Assembly: GCA_035628035.1 (NCBI GenBank)
Contig: DASPKS010000093.1
Coordinates: 1-21,645 of the forward strand
Length of the DNA: 21,645 nucleotides
Reading direction: 5' to 3'
Source of the DNA: DASPKS01 sp035628035
GTDB taxonomy: Bacteria > Bacteroidota > Rhodothermia > Rhodothermales > Rubricoccaceae
This document shows, piece by piece, positions 8,604 to 16,209 of this stretch. The notes beneath the pieces are model-generated. The model was not told the origin of the DNA and ran no database searches. It saw only the letters and a list, made by a program, of their open reading frames with translations. A program made the position numbers and the translations under genes. Position 1 is the first letter of the stretch, and every line of letters begins with the position of its first letter.

Positions 8604-9059
8604 TCAGTCGCGCGCGAGGGTGAGCACGACGGTGCCCATCAGCCCCACGTCGAGGACCGTCGTGTCGAGGATCTGGTTGAGGACGAGCGCGCTCCCGCTG
8701 AGGTCCATCTCGGTCTCGCGGCGGACGACGCCGAACTGGGCCGCCGCCCCGGTCGTGGAGAGGATGAGTCGGCCGTCGCTCGCGAGGTCGTACGTCCCGT
8801 TGATCGTGGCGTCGGCGGTGCCGCCGTCGTTGACGGCCTGGGTGTAGTCCACGAGGAGGGTGAAGGCGCCGGCGGCGGTGAACGAGACGGTCATCGCGTC
8901 GAGGAGCGAGTCGAGGTCGGCCGTCCGGTCGCCCGTGTCGTCCTCGACGCCGACGAGCGTCCACGAGCCTACGAAGTACGAGAGGTCAGGGCCGCCGTCG
9001 TTGCCGCCGTCGCAAGCGGCGAGCAGGATGGCGAACGCGAGCGGCAGGCAGGCACGCAT
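8604..9059 (-). CDS. Lipocalin-like small lipoprotein
   Basis: This 151-residue protein starts at ATG 9059. The first 16 residues form a lipoprotein signal with lipobox LAAC, Cys16 being the lipidation site, followed by a Gly/Asp-rich linker. The mature part opens with LSYFVGSWTLVGVEDD. The GxW near the start of an all-beta protein recalls the lipocalin-like lipoproteins common in Bacteroidota. Alternating strands follow (MTVSFTAAGAFTLLVDY, ATINGTYDLASDGRLILS, SALVLNQILDTTV, GTVVLTLARD). It probably sits in the periplasm or outer membrane and may bind a small hydrophobic ligand. Its stop is 1 nt from the GTG of the TonB-dependent receptor, so it may be an accessory lipoprotein of that system. 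The fold assignment rests on pattern only. Confidence 0.85.
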   Translation of the reverse strand: MRACLPLAFAILLAACDGGNDGGPDLSYFVGSWTLVGVEDDTGDRTADLDSLLDAMTVSFTAAGAFTLLVDYTQAVNDGGTADATINGTYDLASDGRLILSTTGAAAQFGVVRRETEMDLSGSALVLNQILDTTVLDVGLMGTVVLTLARD

Positions 9060-9060
9060 G

Positions 9061-9159
9061 GACGGAGCGATCAAGTGCAGCCGCAAAGTACGGGCGTCGT
9101 CGGCCTTGCGAATGTCACGCTCCGTTCCTAGCGTACGGCCCTCCCTCACCCCTCCTCCG
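9061..9159. promoter_or_regulatory. Divergent promoter region between the receptor operon and the cytochrome gene
   Basis: This 100-nt gap holds promoters in both directions. On the minus strand TACTTTGCGG (box at 9084-9090) ends 25 nt before ATG 9059. On the plus strand TTGCGA (9106-9111) and TAGCGT (9129-9134) are 17 nt apart and lie 26 nt before ATG 9160; this pair is a weak match to sigma-70 consensus. No Shine-Dalgarno sequence precedes either start, though CTCCTCC lies before the plus-strand ATG. No clear operator palindrome, such as a Fur box, was recognised. Confidence 0.45.
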
Positions 9160-9798
9160 ATGCCACGCCTTCTCTTTCTTCTTCCCGTGATGCTTCTCCT
9201 CGCGGCCTGCGAACTCGAGTCCGGCGGCGACGCCGACGGCGCGGACTCCACCATGGCGGCCGGCGACCAGCCCCACGTGATGGCGGCCAACGACACCGTC
9301 GCCGGGCGCTACCTCGTCGTGATCGGCGGGTGCAACGACTGCCACACGCCCGGCTTCATGCAGGACCCCAACAGCGTCCCCGAGGCGCAGTGGCTGACCG
9401 GCCTCCCCATCGGCTTCCGCGGGCCGTGGGGGACGAGCTACCCGCGCAACCTCCGCCTCACCGCACAGCAGTGGGACGAGGAGACGTGGGTGCAGACGCT
9501 CCGCACCCGCCACACCCTCCCGCCGATGCCCTGGCACAGCGTGAACAACATGAGCGAGCACGACACGCGGGCCATCTACCGCTACATCCGCTCGCTCGGC
9601 CCCGCCGGGCAAGCCGCGCCGCTCCCCGCCCCGCCGGGCCAAGAGCCGACGACGCCGTACTTCGACTTCGTGCCGCAGCACATGGAGCGGATGCCCGGCG
9701 GGCCGCCGCCCGGCTCGCCCGCCGCGCCCGGCCCCGCGACGCCGGCCCCTACGACGCCGTCGCCGACGCCGCCGGCTGACACCGCGCGCACACTTTGA
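9160..9798 (+). CDS. Mono-haem c-type cytochrome lipoprotein
   Basis: This 212-residue protein is the only confident plus-strand gene in the window. I chose ATG 9160 because it starts a lipoprotein signal peptide (MPRLLFLLPVMLLLAAC) with Cys17 as the lipid site; longer in-frame starts would cross the divergent promoter. One haem-binding motif, CNDCH (58-62), sits in GGCNDCHTPGF. The downstream LPPMPW (M123) is a candidate distal Met ligand, and the domain closes with DTRAIYRYIRSLGPAG, a usual end of a class I cytochrome c. A Pro/Ala/Thr-rich tail (about 150-212) is probably an unstructured linker. It would carry electrons on the periplasmic side, lipid-anchored. The redox partner is not encoded nearby. 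A strong terminator follows the gene. Confidence 0.88.
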   Translation: MPRLLFLLPVMLLLAACELESGGDADGADSTMAAGDQPHVMAANDTVAGRYLVVIGGCNDCHTPGFMQDPNSVPEAQWLTGLPIGFRGPWGTSYPRNLRLTAQQWDEETWVQTLRTRHTLPPMPWHSVNNMSEHDTRAIYRYIRSLGPAGQAAPLPAPPGQEPTTPYFDFVPQHMERMPGGPPPGSPAAPGPATPAPTTPSPTPPADTARTL

Positions 9799-9817
9799 AT
9801 AGGCGCACCTAGGACGT

Positions 9818-9852
9818 GCGCGGGGCGCTCCGTGGAGCGCCCCGCGCTTTTT
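9818..9852 (+). terminator. Intrinsic terminator after the cytochrome gene
   Basis: A near-perfect hairpin has a stem of about 13-14 bp (GCGCGGGGCGCTC against GAGCGCCCCGCGC) and a tight loop, followed by TTTTT on the plus strand. It begins 20 nt after the cytochrome stop. It also separates this gene from the convergent glutamate dehydrogenase ending at 9864. The T-run is only on the plus-strand side, so termination of the opposite transcript would be weaker. Confidence 0.9.
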
Positions 9853-9863
9853 GGTGCGGTCGG

Positions 9864-11195
9864 TCAGACGATCCCGTAGGCGAGCATCGCGTCGGCCACC
9901 TTCACGAAGCCGCCGATGTTGGCACCCTTGACGTAGTTCACGCCGCCGTCCTCCGCCCCGTAGCGGACGCACTGCTCGTGGACGGCCGCCATGATCCCCT
10001 GGAGCTTCTCGTCCACCTCCTCGCGCGTCCACGACTGCCGCATCGAGTTCTGCGTCATCTCCAGCCCGGACGTCGCCACGCCGCCGGCGTTGGCCGCCTT
10101 GCCGGGCCCGAAGCAGATGCCGGCCGCCTCGAACCGGTGCACGGCCTCCGGCACGCACGGCATGTTCGCCCCCTCGCTGACGACGAGGCAGCCGTTCGCC
10201 AAGAGCGTCTTCGCGTCGTCGTCGCCCAGCTCGTTCTGGACAGCCGACGGGAACGCGCAGTCGCACGGGACCGACCACGGCGTCTTGATCGGGTGGAACT
10301 CGACGCCTTCGTGCTCGCACCATTCTTGGAGCGTGCCGCGCACCTCGTTCTTGAGGTGCATCACGGCGCCGAGCTGGTCGCGCGACATCCCGCCCTTGAA
10401 GTGGACCATGCCCGTGCGGTCGGAGAGCGTGAGCACGGTGGCGCCGAGGTCGAGCAGCTTCTCGGCGGTGTACTGCGAGACGTTGCCCGAGCCGGAGACG
10501 ACGCACCGCTTCCCTTCGAGGTCCTCGCCGCGATGGCGGAGCATCTCGCGGGCGAAGTAGACGGAGCCGTAGCCGGTGGCCTCGGGCCGGAGGAGGCTCC
10601 CGCCCCACCCTGCGCCCTTCCCGGTGAGCACGCCGGTGAACGCGTTGCGGAGCCGCTTGTACTGCCCGAAGAGGTACCCGATCTCGCGGCCCCCCACGCC
10701 GATGTCGCCGGCCGGCACGTCGGTGTCCTCGCCGATGTGGCGGAACAGCTCGGCCATGAATGCCTGGCAGAACCGCATCACCTCGGCGTCGGTCTTCCCC
10801 TTCGGGTCGAAGTCGCTCCCGCCCTTTCCGCCGCCCATCGGGAGCGTCGTCAGGCTGTTCTTGAACACCTGCTCGAAGGCGAGGAACTTCAGCACCGAGA
10901 GGTTCACCGAGGGGTCGAACCGGAGCCCGCCCTTGTACGGCCCGAGCGCGTTGTTCTGCTGGATGCGGTACCCCCGGTTCACCTGCACGCGTCCCTCGTC
11001 GTCCTCCCACGTCACGCGGAACATCACCACGCGGTCGGGCTCCGCGATGCGCTCTAGGAGGCGCGCCTCCTCGTACTCGGGGTGCTCGTTGATGAAGGGG
11101 ATGACCTTCTCGGCGACCTCGCGCGCAGCCTGCAGGAACTCCGGCTGGCCGGGGTTGCGCCGCTCCAGGTCGGCCATGAACGTGTCGAGCTGCAT
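9864..11195 (-). CDS. gdhA: NADP-specific glutamate dehydrogenase (hexameric, GdhA type)
   Basis: The enzyme reversibly makes glutamate from 2-oxoglutarate and ammonium in the cytoplasm. The protein has 443 residues, as usual for the roughly 450-residue hexameric class. I chose ATG 11195 because GGAGGTG lies 5 nt upstream, a real Shine-Dalgarno and rare in this window, and MQLDTFMADLERRNPGQPEF is the expected N-terminus. Visible motifs are GPYKGGLRF (K88), the catalytic loop PMGGGKGG (K124), PAGDIGVGGREIG (D164), the dinucleotide loop VSGSGNVS (235-240), and SEGANMPCVPEA and GPGKAANAGGVATSGLEM near the C-terminus. NADP preference is assumed from overall similarity to GdhA-type enzymes. It is transcribed towards the cytochrome gene and appears to have its own promoter. 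It may supply glutamate as osmolyte or nitrogen donor. Confidence 0.96.
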   Translation of the reverse strand: MQLDTFMADLERRNPGQPEFLQAAREVAEKVIPFINEHPEYEEARLLERIAEPDRVVMFRVTWEDDEGRVQVNRGYRIQQNNALGPYKGGLRFDPSVNLSVLKFLAFEQVFKNSLTTLPMGGGKGGSDFDPKGKTDAEVMRFCQAFMAELFRHIGEDTDVPAGDIGVGGREIGYLFGQYKRLRNAFTGVLTGKGAGWGGSLLRPEATGYGSVYFAREMLRHRGEDLEGKRCVVSGSGNVSQYTAEKLLDLGATVLTLSDRTGMVHFKGGMSRDQLGAVMHLKNEVRGTLQEWCEHEGVEFHPIKTPWSVPCDCAFPSAVQNELGDDDAKTLLANGCLVVSEGANMPCVPEAVHRFEAAGICFGPGKAANAGGVATSGLEMTQNSMRQSWTREEVDEKLQGIMAAVHEQCVRYGAEDGGVNYVKGANIGGFVKVADAMLAYGIV

Positions 11196-11217
11196 GGGCA
11201 CCTCCGAAAAGAGAACG

Positions 11218-11244
11218 GGCGCCCAGCATACGGCTCGGCGCCCA
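11218..11244 (-). promoter_or_regulatory. Putative gdhA promoter with overlapping inverted repeat
   Basis: On the minus strand TATGCTG (11224-11230) lies 29 nt before ATG 11195. TTCCGA lies 17 nt upstream of TATGCT, giving a weak -35/-10 pair. The -10 region sits between the arms of an inverted repeat, GGGCGCC and GGCGCCC, separated by about 12 nt. A repressor or activator site overlapping the promoter is possible. In GC-rich DNA such arms can also arise by chance. Confidence 0.35.
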
Positions 11245-11367
11245 CATTCGGAAGGGGACACGCGCCCGGACGTAGTGGAGCGGGGGAGGGCGCGGCGATG
11301 CACCACGGCCGCACCCCCGACCCCGCTCGTTCCCCGGTGGTGGGCGGGGAAACTTCAGAGCTCTCGC

Positions 11368-11805
11368 TCAGGCAGCCGCGCGGGCGAACGTGAGCGCGTC
11401 GCGGAGCACGCCCGTCTCGGTCTCGACCTCGCGGAGGCGGTGCTTCACCACGTCGCCGACGGAGACGATCCCGGCGAGGTACCCGTTCTCGACGACGAGC
11501 ACGTGGCGGAGGCGGCGGCTCGTCATCCGCGCCATGAGCGCGCGGAGCGAGGTGTCGGGCGGGCACGTCGGCGCCTCATCCATCACGGCGCGGACGGGGA
11601 GCGCGAGGGCGGCGGGCCCGCGCGCGGCGACGGCCTCGGCCAGCGTCCGCTCGGAGAACATCCCGACGAGCCGCGCCCCCTCGACGACGGGCAGCGCGCC
11701 GACGACGCGGCGCGTGAGGAGGTCGGCGGCATCCCCGAGGGTGATGTCGGGCGTGATGGTGAGGACGTAGGTGCCCTTCTGGCGGAGGATCTGGCGGACG
11801 CTCAT
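11368..11805 (-). CDS. CBS-domain pair protein
   Basis: This 145-residue protein consists almost only of two CBS motifs, which together form one adenine-nucleotide-binding Bateman module. The first is at about 7-58 (YVLTITPDITLGDAADLLTRRVVGALPVVEGARLVGMFSERTL). The second is at about 73-125 (MDEAPTCPPDTSLRALMARMTSRRLRHVLVVENGYLAGIVSVGDVV). A short charged helix follows. No catalytic or DNA-binding domain is attached, so it probably senses ATP/AMP or a related nucleotide and acts on a partner. It lies downstream of the Kup gene in the same direction, separated by 164 nt with several stem-loops. That leaves it open whether the two are co-expressed. No Shine-Dalgarno precedes ATG 11805. Confidence 0.92.
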   Translation of the reverse strand: MSVRQILRQKGTYVLTITPDITLGDAADLLTRRVVGALPVVEGARLVGMFSERTLAEAVAARGPAALALPVRAVMDEAPTCPPDTSLRALMARMTSRRLRHVLVVENGYLAGIVSVGDVVKHRLREVETETGVLRDALTFARAAA

Positions 11806-11808
11806 AGC

Positions 11809-11829
11809 GGGGTTCGGTTGGGGTTCGGT
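11809..11829 (-). repeat. 11-bp tandem repeat directly before the CBS-protein start
   Basis: The unit ggggttcggtt on the plus strand occurs almost twice in tandem, ending 4 nt before the ATG at 11805. On the minus strand this gives a leader with two ACCGAACCCC copies where a ribosome-binding site would lie. Nothing similar was seen before other genes. Confidence 0.5.
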
Positions 11830-11916
11830 CTCCCCTTATCCAAGCCAGTGCCAAACCGCCTTCGCCTTCGCAATACCTCCCCGAGCCCGTGATTTCCCAG
11901 GGGACCCCGGGGGCCC

Positions 11917-11969
11917 CGTGCATCGCGTGCACGAGAAACCGGGGCGGTGCGCACGGCCCGCCGCCGTGC
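11917..11969 (-). other. Stem-loop cluster after the kup stop codon
   Basis: A perfect 7-bp hairpin (GCACGGC, 5-nt loop, GCCGTGC; 11951-11969) starts directly after the kup stop. A second one (CGTGCA, 5-nt loop, TGCACG; 11917-11933) follows, next to a G/C-only self-complementary stretch at 11900-11916. There is no T-run, so this is not a textbook intrinsic terminator. It could slow 3' decay, end transcription by another route, or attenuate expression of the CBS gene. Confidence 0.45.
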
Positions 11970-14012
11970 TCACATCTCCACGCGGGCGCCGATCTCAACC
12001 ACCTGGGGCGGCGGGAGCTGGAAGTAGTCCGCCGCGCCGGTGGCGTTGTTGGCCAGCGCGGCGAACACCTTCTCGCGCCAGAGCGCCATCCCGGGGAGCC
12101 CCCGCGTGGCAAGGATGCGCTCCCGGCCGAGGACGTACGTCGTCTGAAGCGGGTGGAGCGGGCCGCCGGGGAGCTCGATGGACGCCAGCGCCGCCGGCAC
12201 GTTCGGCGTCTCGGCGAACCCGTAGCGGAGCGTCACGCGGTGGAACCCCTCCTCCAGCTGCTCCGCCGTCACGCAGTTCTCCTGGGGGACGTGCGGCACC
12301 GCCTGCGACTCCACGCGGAGGAAGATCACGCGGTCGTGGAGCACCTTGTTGTGCTTGAGGTTGTGGAGGAGCGCCGGCGGGATGCGGTCGGGGTTGCCGT
12401 GGAGGTAGACGGCCGTCCCCGGCACGCGGCGGGCGTTCTTGCGGAGGTCGGGGAGCGCGAGCTCGATGGGGAGTGTGCCCTCCTCGAGACGGACGCGGAG
12501 CAGTTCGCGCCCCTTCCGCCACGTCGTCATCACCATGAACACCCCGGCGGCGATCACGAGGGGGAACCAGCCGCCATTCGGGACCTTCACGATGTTGGCC
12601 CCCCAGAAGGCGAGGTCGACCGTGAAGAAGAGCGCGATGAGGGGGAGCGCGACGGCGAGCGGCCACCCCCACCGCGTCCGCATCACGACGAAGAGGAGGA
12701 GCGTAGCGATGGCCATGTCCGTCGTCACGCCGACGCCGTACGCCGCTGCCAGGGCGCTCGACGACCCGAACCCGGCGACGGTAGCGACGCACGCCAGCAG
12801 GAGCGCCCAGTTGATCATGGGCACGTACACCTGCCCGTACTCCACGCGCGAGGTGTGGCGGACGCGCACGCGGGGGATGTACCCGAGCTGGACCGCCTGC
12901 ATCGTGAGGGAGTACACCCCGGAGATCACGGCCTGGCTCGCGACGGCCGCCGCCAGCGTCGCCAGCCCGACGAGGGGGAGCAGCGCCCAGTCCGGCGCGA
13001 GGAAGTAGAACGGGTTCTCCGCCGCCTCCGGGTTCTGCAAGAGGAGCGCGCCCTGGCCGAGGTAGTTCAGCACGAGCCCCGGGAGCACGACGGTGAACCA
13101 CGCGAGCCGGATCGGCCCCGCGCCGAAGTGGCCGAGGTCGGCGTAGAGCGCCTCGCCGCCCGTGACCACGAGGAACACCGCGCCGAGGACGAGGAGCCCC
13201 TCCCACCCGTTGTCGGCGAAGAAGCGGGCGCCGTGCGCGGGGTTGATGGCGCCGAGGATGTCGGGGTTGCTGGAGATGCCGAGCACGCCGAGCACACCGA
13301 GCACGGTGAACCACACGATCATGAGCGGCCCGAACACCTTGCCTACCGTCGCCGTCCCCTTCGCCTGGAGCGCGAACAGCCCCACGAGCACGACCAGCGT
13401 GAGGGGGAGCACGTACGGCTCGAAGACGGGCGTCGCCACGCGGAGCCCCTCCATCGCGCTGACCGTCGTGATGGCCGGCGTGAGGATGCCGTCGCCGTAG
13501 AGGAGCGCCGCGCCGAAGAGCCCCATCGCCACGAGCACCCCGCGCGGCGGGAACGCCTTCGCGGGGCGGCCCCGCGAGGCGAGCGTCATCAGCGCGAGGA
13601 TCCCGCCCTCCCCGTTGTTGTCGGCGCGGAGCACGAACAAGAGGTACTTGAACGAGATCACAAACAGCAGCGCCCAGATCATCAGCGAGAGCACGCCGAG
13701 CACGTTGCCGGGGGCGGGCGCGATGCCGTGCGGGCCGTGGAAGCACTCCTTCAGCGCGTAGAGCGGGCTCGTCCCGATGTCGCCGTAGACCACGCCGAGC
13801 GCCGCGAGCGCGAGGAAGAGCCGGTAGTTCAGCCCGTGCGGGGTGCCGTGCGCGCGGTCGTGGGGCGGCGGCGTCCCGTCCGTCGGGACCGCGAGCCCAA
13901 AGCCGTCGGGGATCGTGGGGGAGGCCGGGCCAGGCGGTGCCTCCGACTCGGCAGGGAAGGACGAAGGCGGCTCGGCCGGAGCAGGGGGCTCGGACGGCGT
14001 AGCGTCGGGCAT
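11970..14012 (-). CDS. kup: Low-affinity potassium transporter, Kup/HAK/KUP family
   Basis: This inner-membrane K+ uptake protein, probably proton-coupled, has 680 residues, slightly longer than the usual 620-640. The excess is an N-terminal Pro/Ser/Glu-rich cytoplasmic extension (about 1-58). The first membrane helix carries the family signature GVVYGDIGTSPLYALKECF (73-91). Further landmarks are NNGEGGILALMTLASRG, LLYGDGILTPAITTVSAMEGL, GGEALYADLGHFG and a run of about twelve hydrophobic helices to about residue 490. A soluble C-terminal domain follows (TLPIELALPDLRKNARRVPG..., NKVLHDRVIFLRVESQAVPHV, RYGFAETPNVP). The start ATG 14012 has no Shine-Dalgarno. It lies 69 nt downstream of the symporter gene in the same direction; a lone TTGACA at about 14059-14064 has no good -10 partner. 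The CBS protein downstream could regulate it. Confidence 0.96.
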   Translation of the reverse strand: MPDATPSEPPAPAEPPSSFPAESEAPPGPASPTIPDGFGLAVPTDGTPPPHDRAHGTPHGLNYRLFLALAALGVVYGDIGTSPLYALKECFHGPHGIAPAPGNVLGVLSLMIWALLFVISFKYLLFVLRADNNGEGGILALMTLASRGRPAKAFPPRGVLVAMGLFGAALLYGDGILTPAITTVSAMEGLRVATPVFEPYVLPLTLVVLVGLFALQAKGTATVGKVFGPLMIVWFTVLGVLGVLGISSNPDILGAINPAHGARFFADNGWEGLLVLGAVFLVVTGGEALYADLGHFGAGPIRLAWFTVVLPGLVLNYLGQGALLLQNPEAAENPFYFLAPDWALLPLVGLATLAAAVASQAVISGVYSLTMQAVQLGYIPRVRVRHTSRVEYGQVYVPMINWALLLACVATVAGFGSSSALAAAYGVGVTTDMAIATLLLFVVMRTRWGWPLAVALPLIALFFTVDLAFWGANIVKVPNGGWFPLVIAAGVFMVMTTWRKGRELLRVRLEEGTLPIELALPDLRKNARRVPGTAVYLHGNPDRIPPALLHNLKHNKVLHDRVIFLRVESQAVPHVPQENCVTAEQLEEGFHRVTLRYGFAETPNVPAALASIELPGGPLHPLQTTYVLGRERILATRGLPGMALWREKVFAALANNATGAADYFQLPPPQVVEIGARVEM

Positions 14013-14081
14013 GGGGGTGAGGGGCCGGGAGCGAGAGGCCGCGCTGGAACGCGCCGCTTGTCAAAAGGCTTCCGCGGTGGG

Positions 14082-15392
14082 TCAGGCCGTGGTCTGGGGG
14101 ACGGGCTCGGCGAGCGTGGGGGTGGGGAGCGCGCCCTCCGGCGGCACCACCAGCTCCCCCTCCCACCGCGCCATCACCGCCGTCGCGAGGCAGTTACCGA
14201 CGAGGTTCACCGTCGTCCGCGCCATATCCATCAGCTCGTCCACCGCGAGGATGACGGTGATGCCCGCGAGCGGGAGGTTGAACGCGGCCAGCGTGCCCGA
14301 GAGGATGACGAGGCTCGCGCGGGGAACGGCCGCCACGCCCTTCGACGTGAGCATGAGCGTGAGCATCATCGCCATCTGCGTCCCGAACGAGAGCTCGACG
14401 CCCGCCGCCTGCGCCACGAACACCGACGCGAGGGCGAGGTAGAGCGTGCTCCCGTCGAGGTTGAACGAGTACCCCGTCGGCATCACGAAGGCCACGATTC
14501 GGCGGGGCACGCCGAACTCCTCCATCCGCTCCATCGCGAGCGGGAGCGCCGCGTCGGAGGAGGTCGTCGAGAACGCGATGAGGGCGGGCTCCTTCACCTG
14601 TCGGAAGAACCGCCCGAGCGGGATGCGCGCGAGGAGCGCCGCCGGCAGGAGCGCCACGAGGGCGAAGACGAGGAGGGCGCCGTAGAGCGTGAGCACGAGC
14701 TTCAGCAGGGGCAGCAGCACGCTCAGCCCGGAGTGCGCCACGGCGACGGCGATGGCGGCCCCGACGCCGAAGGGGACGAACTTCATCACGATCCCCACGA
14801 GCTTGAACATCGTCTCGGCCAGCCCCTCCGCGAACCCGATGACGGCCTCGCGCGGGCGCCCCTTCACCTGCGTGAGCGCGACGGCGAAGAGGATCGAGAA
14901 GAAGACGATCTGGAGAACGGCGTTCTGCGCGAGCGCGTCGACGAAGCTCGTCGGGACGATGTTGAGGACGTGCTCCTGGAACGTCTTCGGCTCGGCGAGG
15001 GTGGGGCCGCTCTGTGCCTCGGCTTCCCGGAGCAGCACGGTGAGGCGGGGGTCGTCGCCGGGGCGAACGAGGTTCACCGCCGCCAGCCCGACCAGCAGTG
15101 CGATGGTGGTGACGATCTCGAAGTAGAGGATGGACCGGAACGCGAGCCGCCCGACCCGCTTGAGGTCGTCGCCGTGCCCGGCGATCCCGACGACGAGCGT
15201 CGAGAAGAGGATCGGCGCGATGATCATCTTGATCATCCGCACGAAGAAGTCCGAGAGCAGCTTGAGGTCGGCCGCGTCGAAGCCGGGCGTGGCGGGGCCG
15301 TTGCCCGGGAAGAGGACGCCGAGGAGGGCGCCGAGCGCCATCCCGAAGAAGATCCACTGCGTGAGGGAGCGGCGGCGAAGCCAGGACCACAT
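14082..15392 (-). CDS. Dicarboxylate/amino acid:cation symporter (DAACS family)
   Basis: This 436-residue inner-membrane transporter imports acidic amino acids or C4-dicarboxylates with Na+ or H+. I chose ATG 15392 because MWSWLRRRSLTQWIFFGMAL is the usual start of the family and a TATTTTC box lies 23 nt upstream. Landmarks are helix 2 (FFVRMIKMIIAPILFSTLVVGIAG), the HP1 loop FSTTSSDAALP (274-284), helix 7 NLDGS (311-315), HP2 region LTSKGVAAVP and helix 8 DELMDMARTTVNLVGN (385-400). Asp389 and Arg392 sit where glutamate transporters bind the amino group and side-chain carboxylate. NLVGN instead resembles the C4-dicarboxylate carrier DctA, as I recall that sequence. The substrate is therefore left open between glutamate/aspartate and dicarboxylates. 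A Pro-rich tail ends the protein. Kup follows after 69 nt. Confidence 0.94.
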   Translation of the reverse strand: MWSWLRRRSLTQWIFFGMALGALLGVLFPGNGPATPGFDAADLKLLSDFFVRMIKMIIAPILFSTLVVGIAGHGDDLKRVGRLAFRSILYFEIVTTIALLVGLAAVNLVRPGDDPRLTVLLREAEAQSGPTLAEPKTFQEHVLNIVPTSFVDALAQNAVLQIVFFSILFAVALTQVKGRPREAVIGFAEGLAETMFKLVGIVMKFVPFGVGAAIAVAVAHSGLSVLLPLLKLVLTLYGALLVFALVALLPAALLARIPLGRFFRQVKEPALIAFSTTSSDAALPLAMERMEEFGVPRRIVAFVMPTGYSFNLDGSTLYLALASVFVAQAAGVELSFGTQMAMMLTLMLTSKGVAAVPRASLVILSGTLAAFNLPLAGITVILAVDELMDMARTTVNLVGNCLATAVMARWEGELVVPPEGALPTPTLAEPVPQTTA

Positions 15393-15414
15393 AGGCGCGG
15401 GGAAGAGCGGGCCG

Positions 15415-15421
15415 GAAAATA
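15415..15421 (-). promoter_or_regulatory. Putative -7 box (TATTTTC) before the DAACS symporter gene
   Basis: On the minus strand TATTTTC ends 23 nt before ATG 15392. It differs from the TAnTTTG form only in the last base and has the same spacing as the boxes before the DedA, PPC-repeat and lipoprotein genes. No -33 partner was recognised. Confidence 0.35.
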
Positions 15422-15457
15422 GGCCTTCCTCCCCCGACGCTTGACGGCCGGGCTGGC

Positions 15458-16186
15458 CTAGGGCCGCGCTTCTCCCCTCTCCTCCTCGGCCTCGACGCGG
15501 GCCACCGTCTGCGCAGCTTCCCGTGCCTCCGCGCCCGCACTCGCCGCGACCTCCCCTCGCTTGAGGCGGTGCCGCGCGAACTCCCACAACACGGGCAGGA
15601 CCGAGACGGCGATGATGGCGAGCACGACGAGCGAGAACCGCTCCTCGACCGCCGGGATGTTGCCGAAGAAGTACCCGGTGTAGGTGAAGAGCAGCACCCA
15701 GGCCAGCCCCCCCGCCACGTTGTAGAAGAAGAACCGGCGGTACGCCATCGCGCCCATCCCCGCCACGAACGGCGCGAACGTCCGCACGATGGGGATGAAC
15801 CGCGCGATGACGACGGTCTTCCCCCCGTGCCGCTCGTAGAACTGCCGCGTCCGCTCCAGGTGCGCCGGGCGGACGAAGCGCGCCGCCACGCGCGTCCCGA
15901 AGTACCGCCCGACGGCGTAGTTCACCGCGTCGCCGAGCACGGCCGCCGTGAAGAGCAGCGCCGCGAGGAGGTGGACGTTCAGGCCGGCCTCCGGCCGCGC
16001 GGCGATGGCGCCCGCCGCGAACAGCAGCGAGTCGCCGGGGAGCAGCGGCGTCACGACGAGCCCCGTCTCGCAGAACACGATGAGGGCGACGATCCCGTAC
16101 GTCCACCCCCCGGCCGAACGCACGATGGCGTCGAGGTGGGTGTCGATGTGGAGGATGAAGTCGAAGAGGTCGCGGACGAGCTCCAT
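15458..16186 (-). CDS. DedA family inner-membrane protein
   Basis: This 242-residue polytopic protein belongs to the DedA/VTT superfamily. Members are linked to membrane homeostasis, some acting as undecaprenyl-phosphate or phospholipid flippases. The core motifs are all present: an acidic residue in helix 1 (E40), PLLPGDSLLFAAG (47-59), LGDAVNYAVGRYFG (84-97), the re-entrant loop motif VIARFIPIVRTFAPFVAGMGAM (R129 and R135 as likely functional arginines), and FFFYNVAGGLAWVLLFTYTGY. About 45 C-terminal residues form a charged Ala/Glu-rich cytoplasmic tail that is longer than typical. The gene has its own promoter-like box (TAGTTTG) and lies behind the terminator of the RND pump. A precise substrate cannot be assigned. 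Confidence 0.94.
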   Translation of the reverse strand: MELVRDLFDFILHIDTHLDAIVRSAGGWTYGIVALIVFCETGLVVTPLLPGDSLLFAAGAIAARPEAGLNVHLLAALLFTAAVLGDAVNYAVGRYFGTRVAARFVRPAHLERTRQFYERHGGKTVVIARFIPIVRTFAPFVAGMGAMAYRRFFFYNVAGGLAWVLLFTYTGYFFGNIPAVEERFSLVVLAIIAVSVLPVLWEFARHRLKRGEVAASAGAEAREAAQTVARVEAEEERGEARP

Positions 16187-16209
16187 GCAGGGCGGCAGGC
16201 GAGAGCGCT

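Noticed and set aside
8860..9159. Upstream extension of the cytochrome gene
   Set aside because: It would overlap the oppositely oriented lipoprotein gene and its promoter, and would bury the lipoprotein signal peptide that starts at 9160.
11836..11852. Sigma-54-like promoter before the CBS gene (TGGCAC then TTGG on the minus strand)
   Set aside because: The spacing is one base short of the fixed -24/-12 distance and the second element lacks the GC pair.
11889..15422. Long open frame on the plus strand (over 1100 codons) opposite the kup and symporter genes
   Set aside because: It is antisense to two well-supported transporter genes and rich in Arg/Glu/His/Asp without domains. In 70% G+C DNA stop codons are rare in such shadow frames. 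The same applies to 16336-19068, 6749-8623, 5081-6499 and 9816-11057 on the plus strand.
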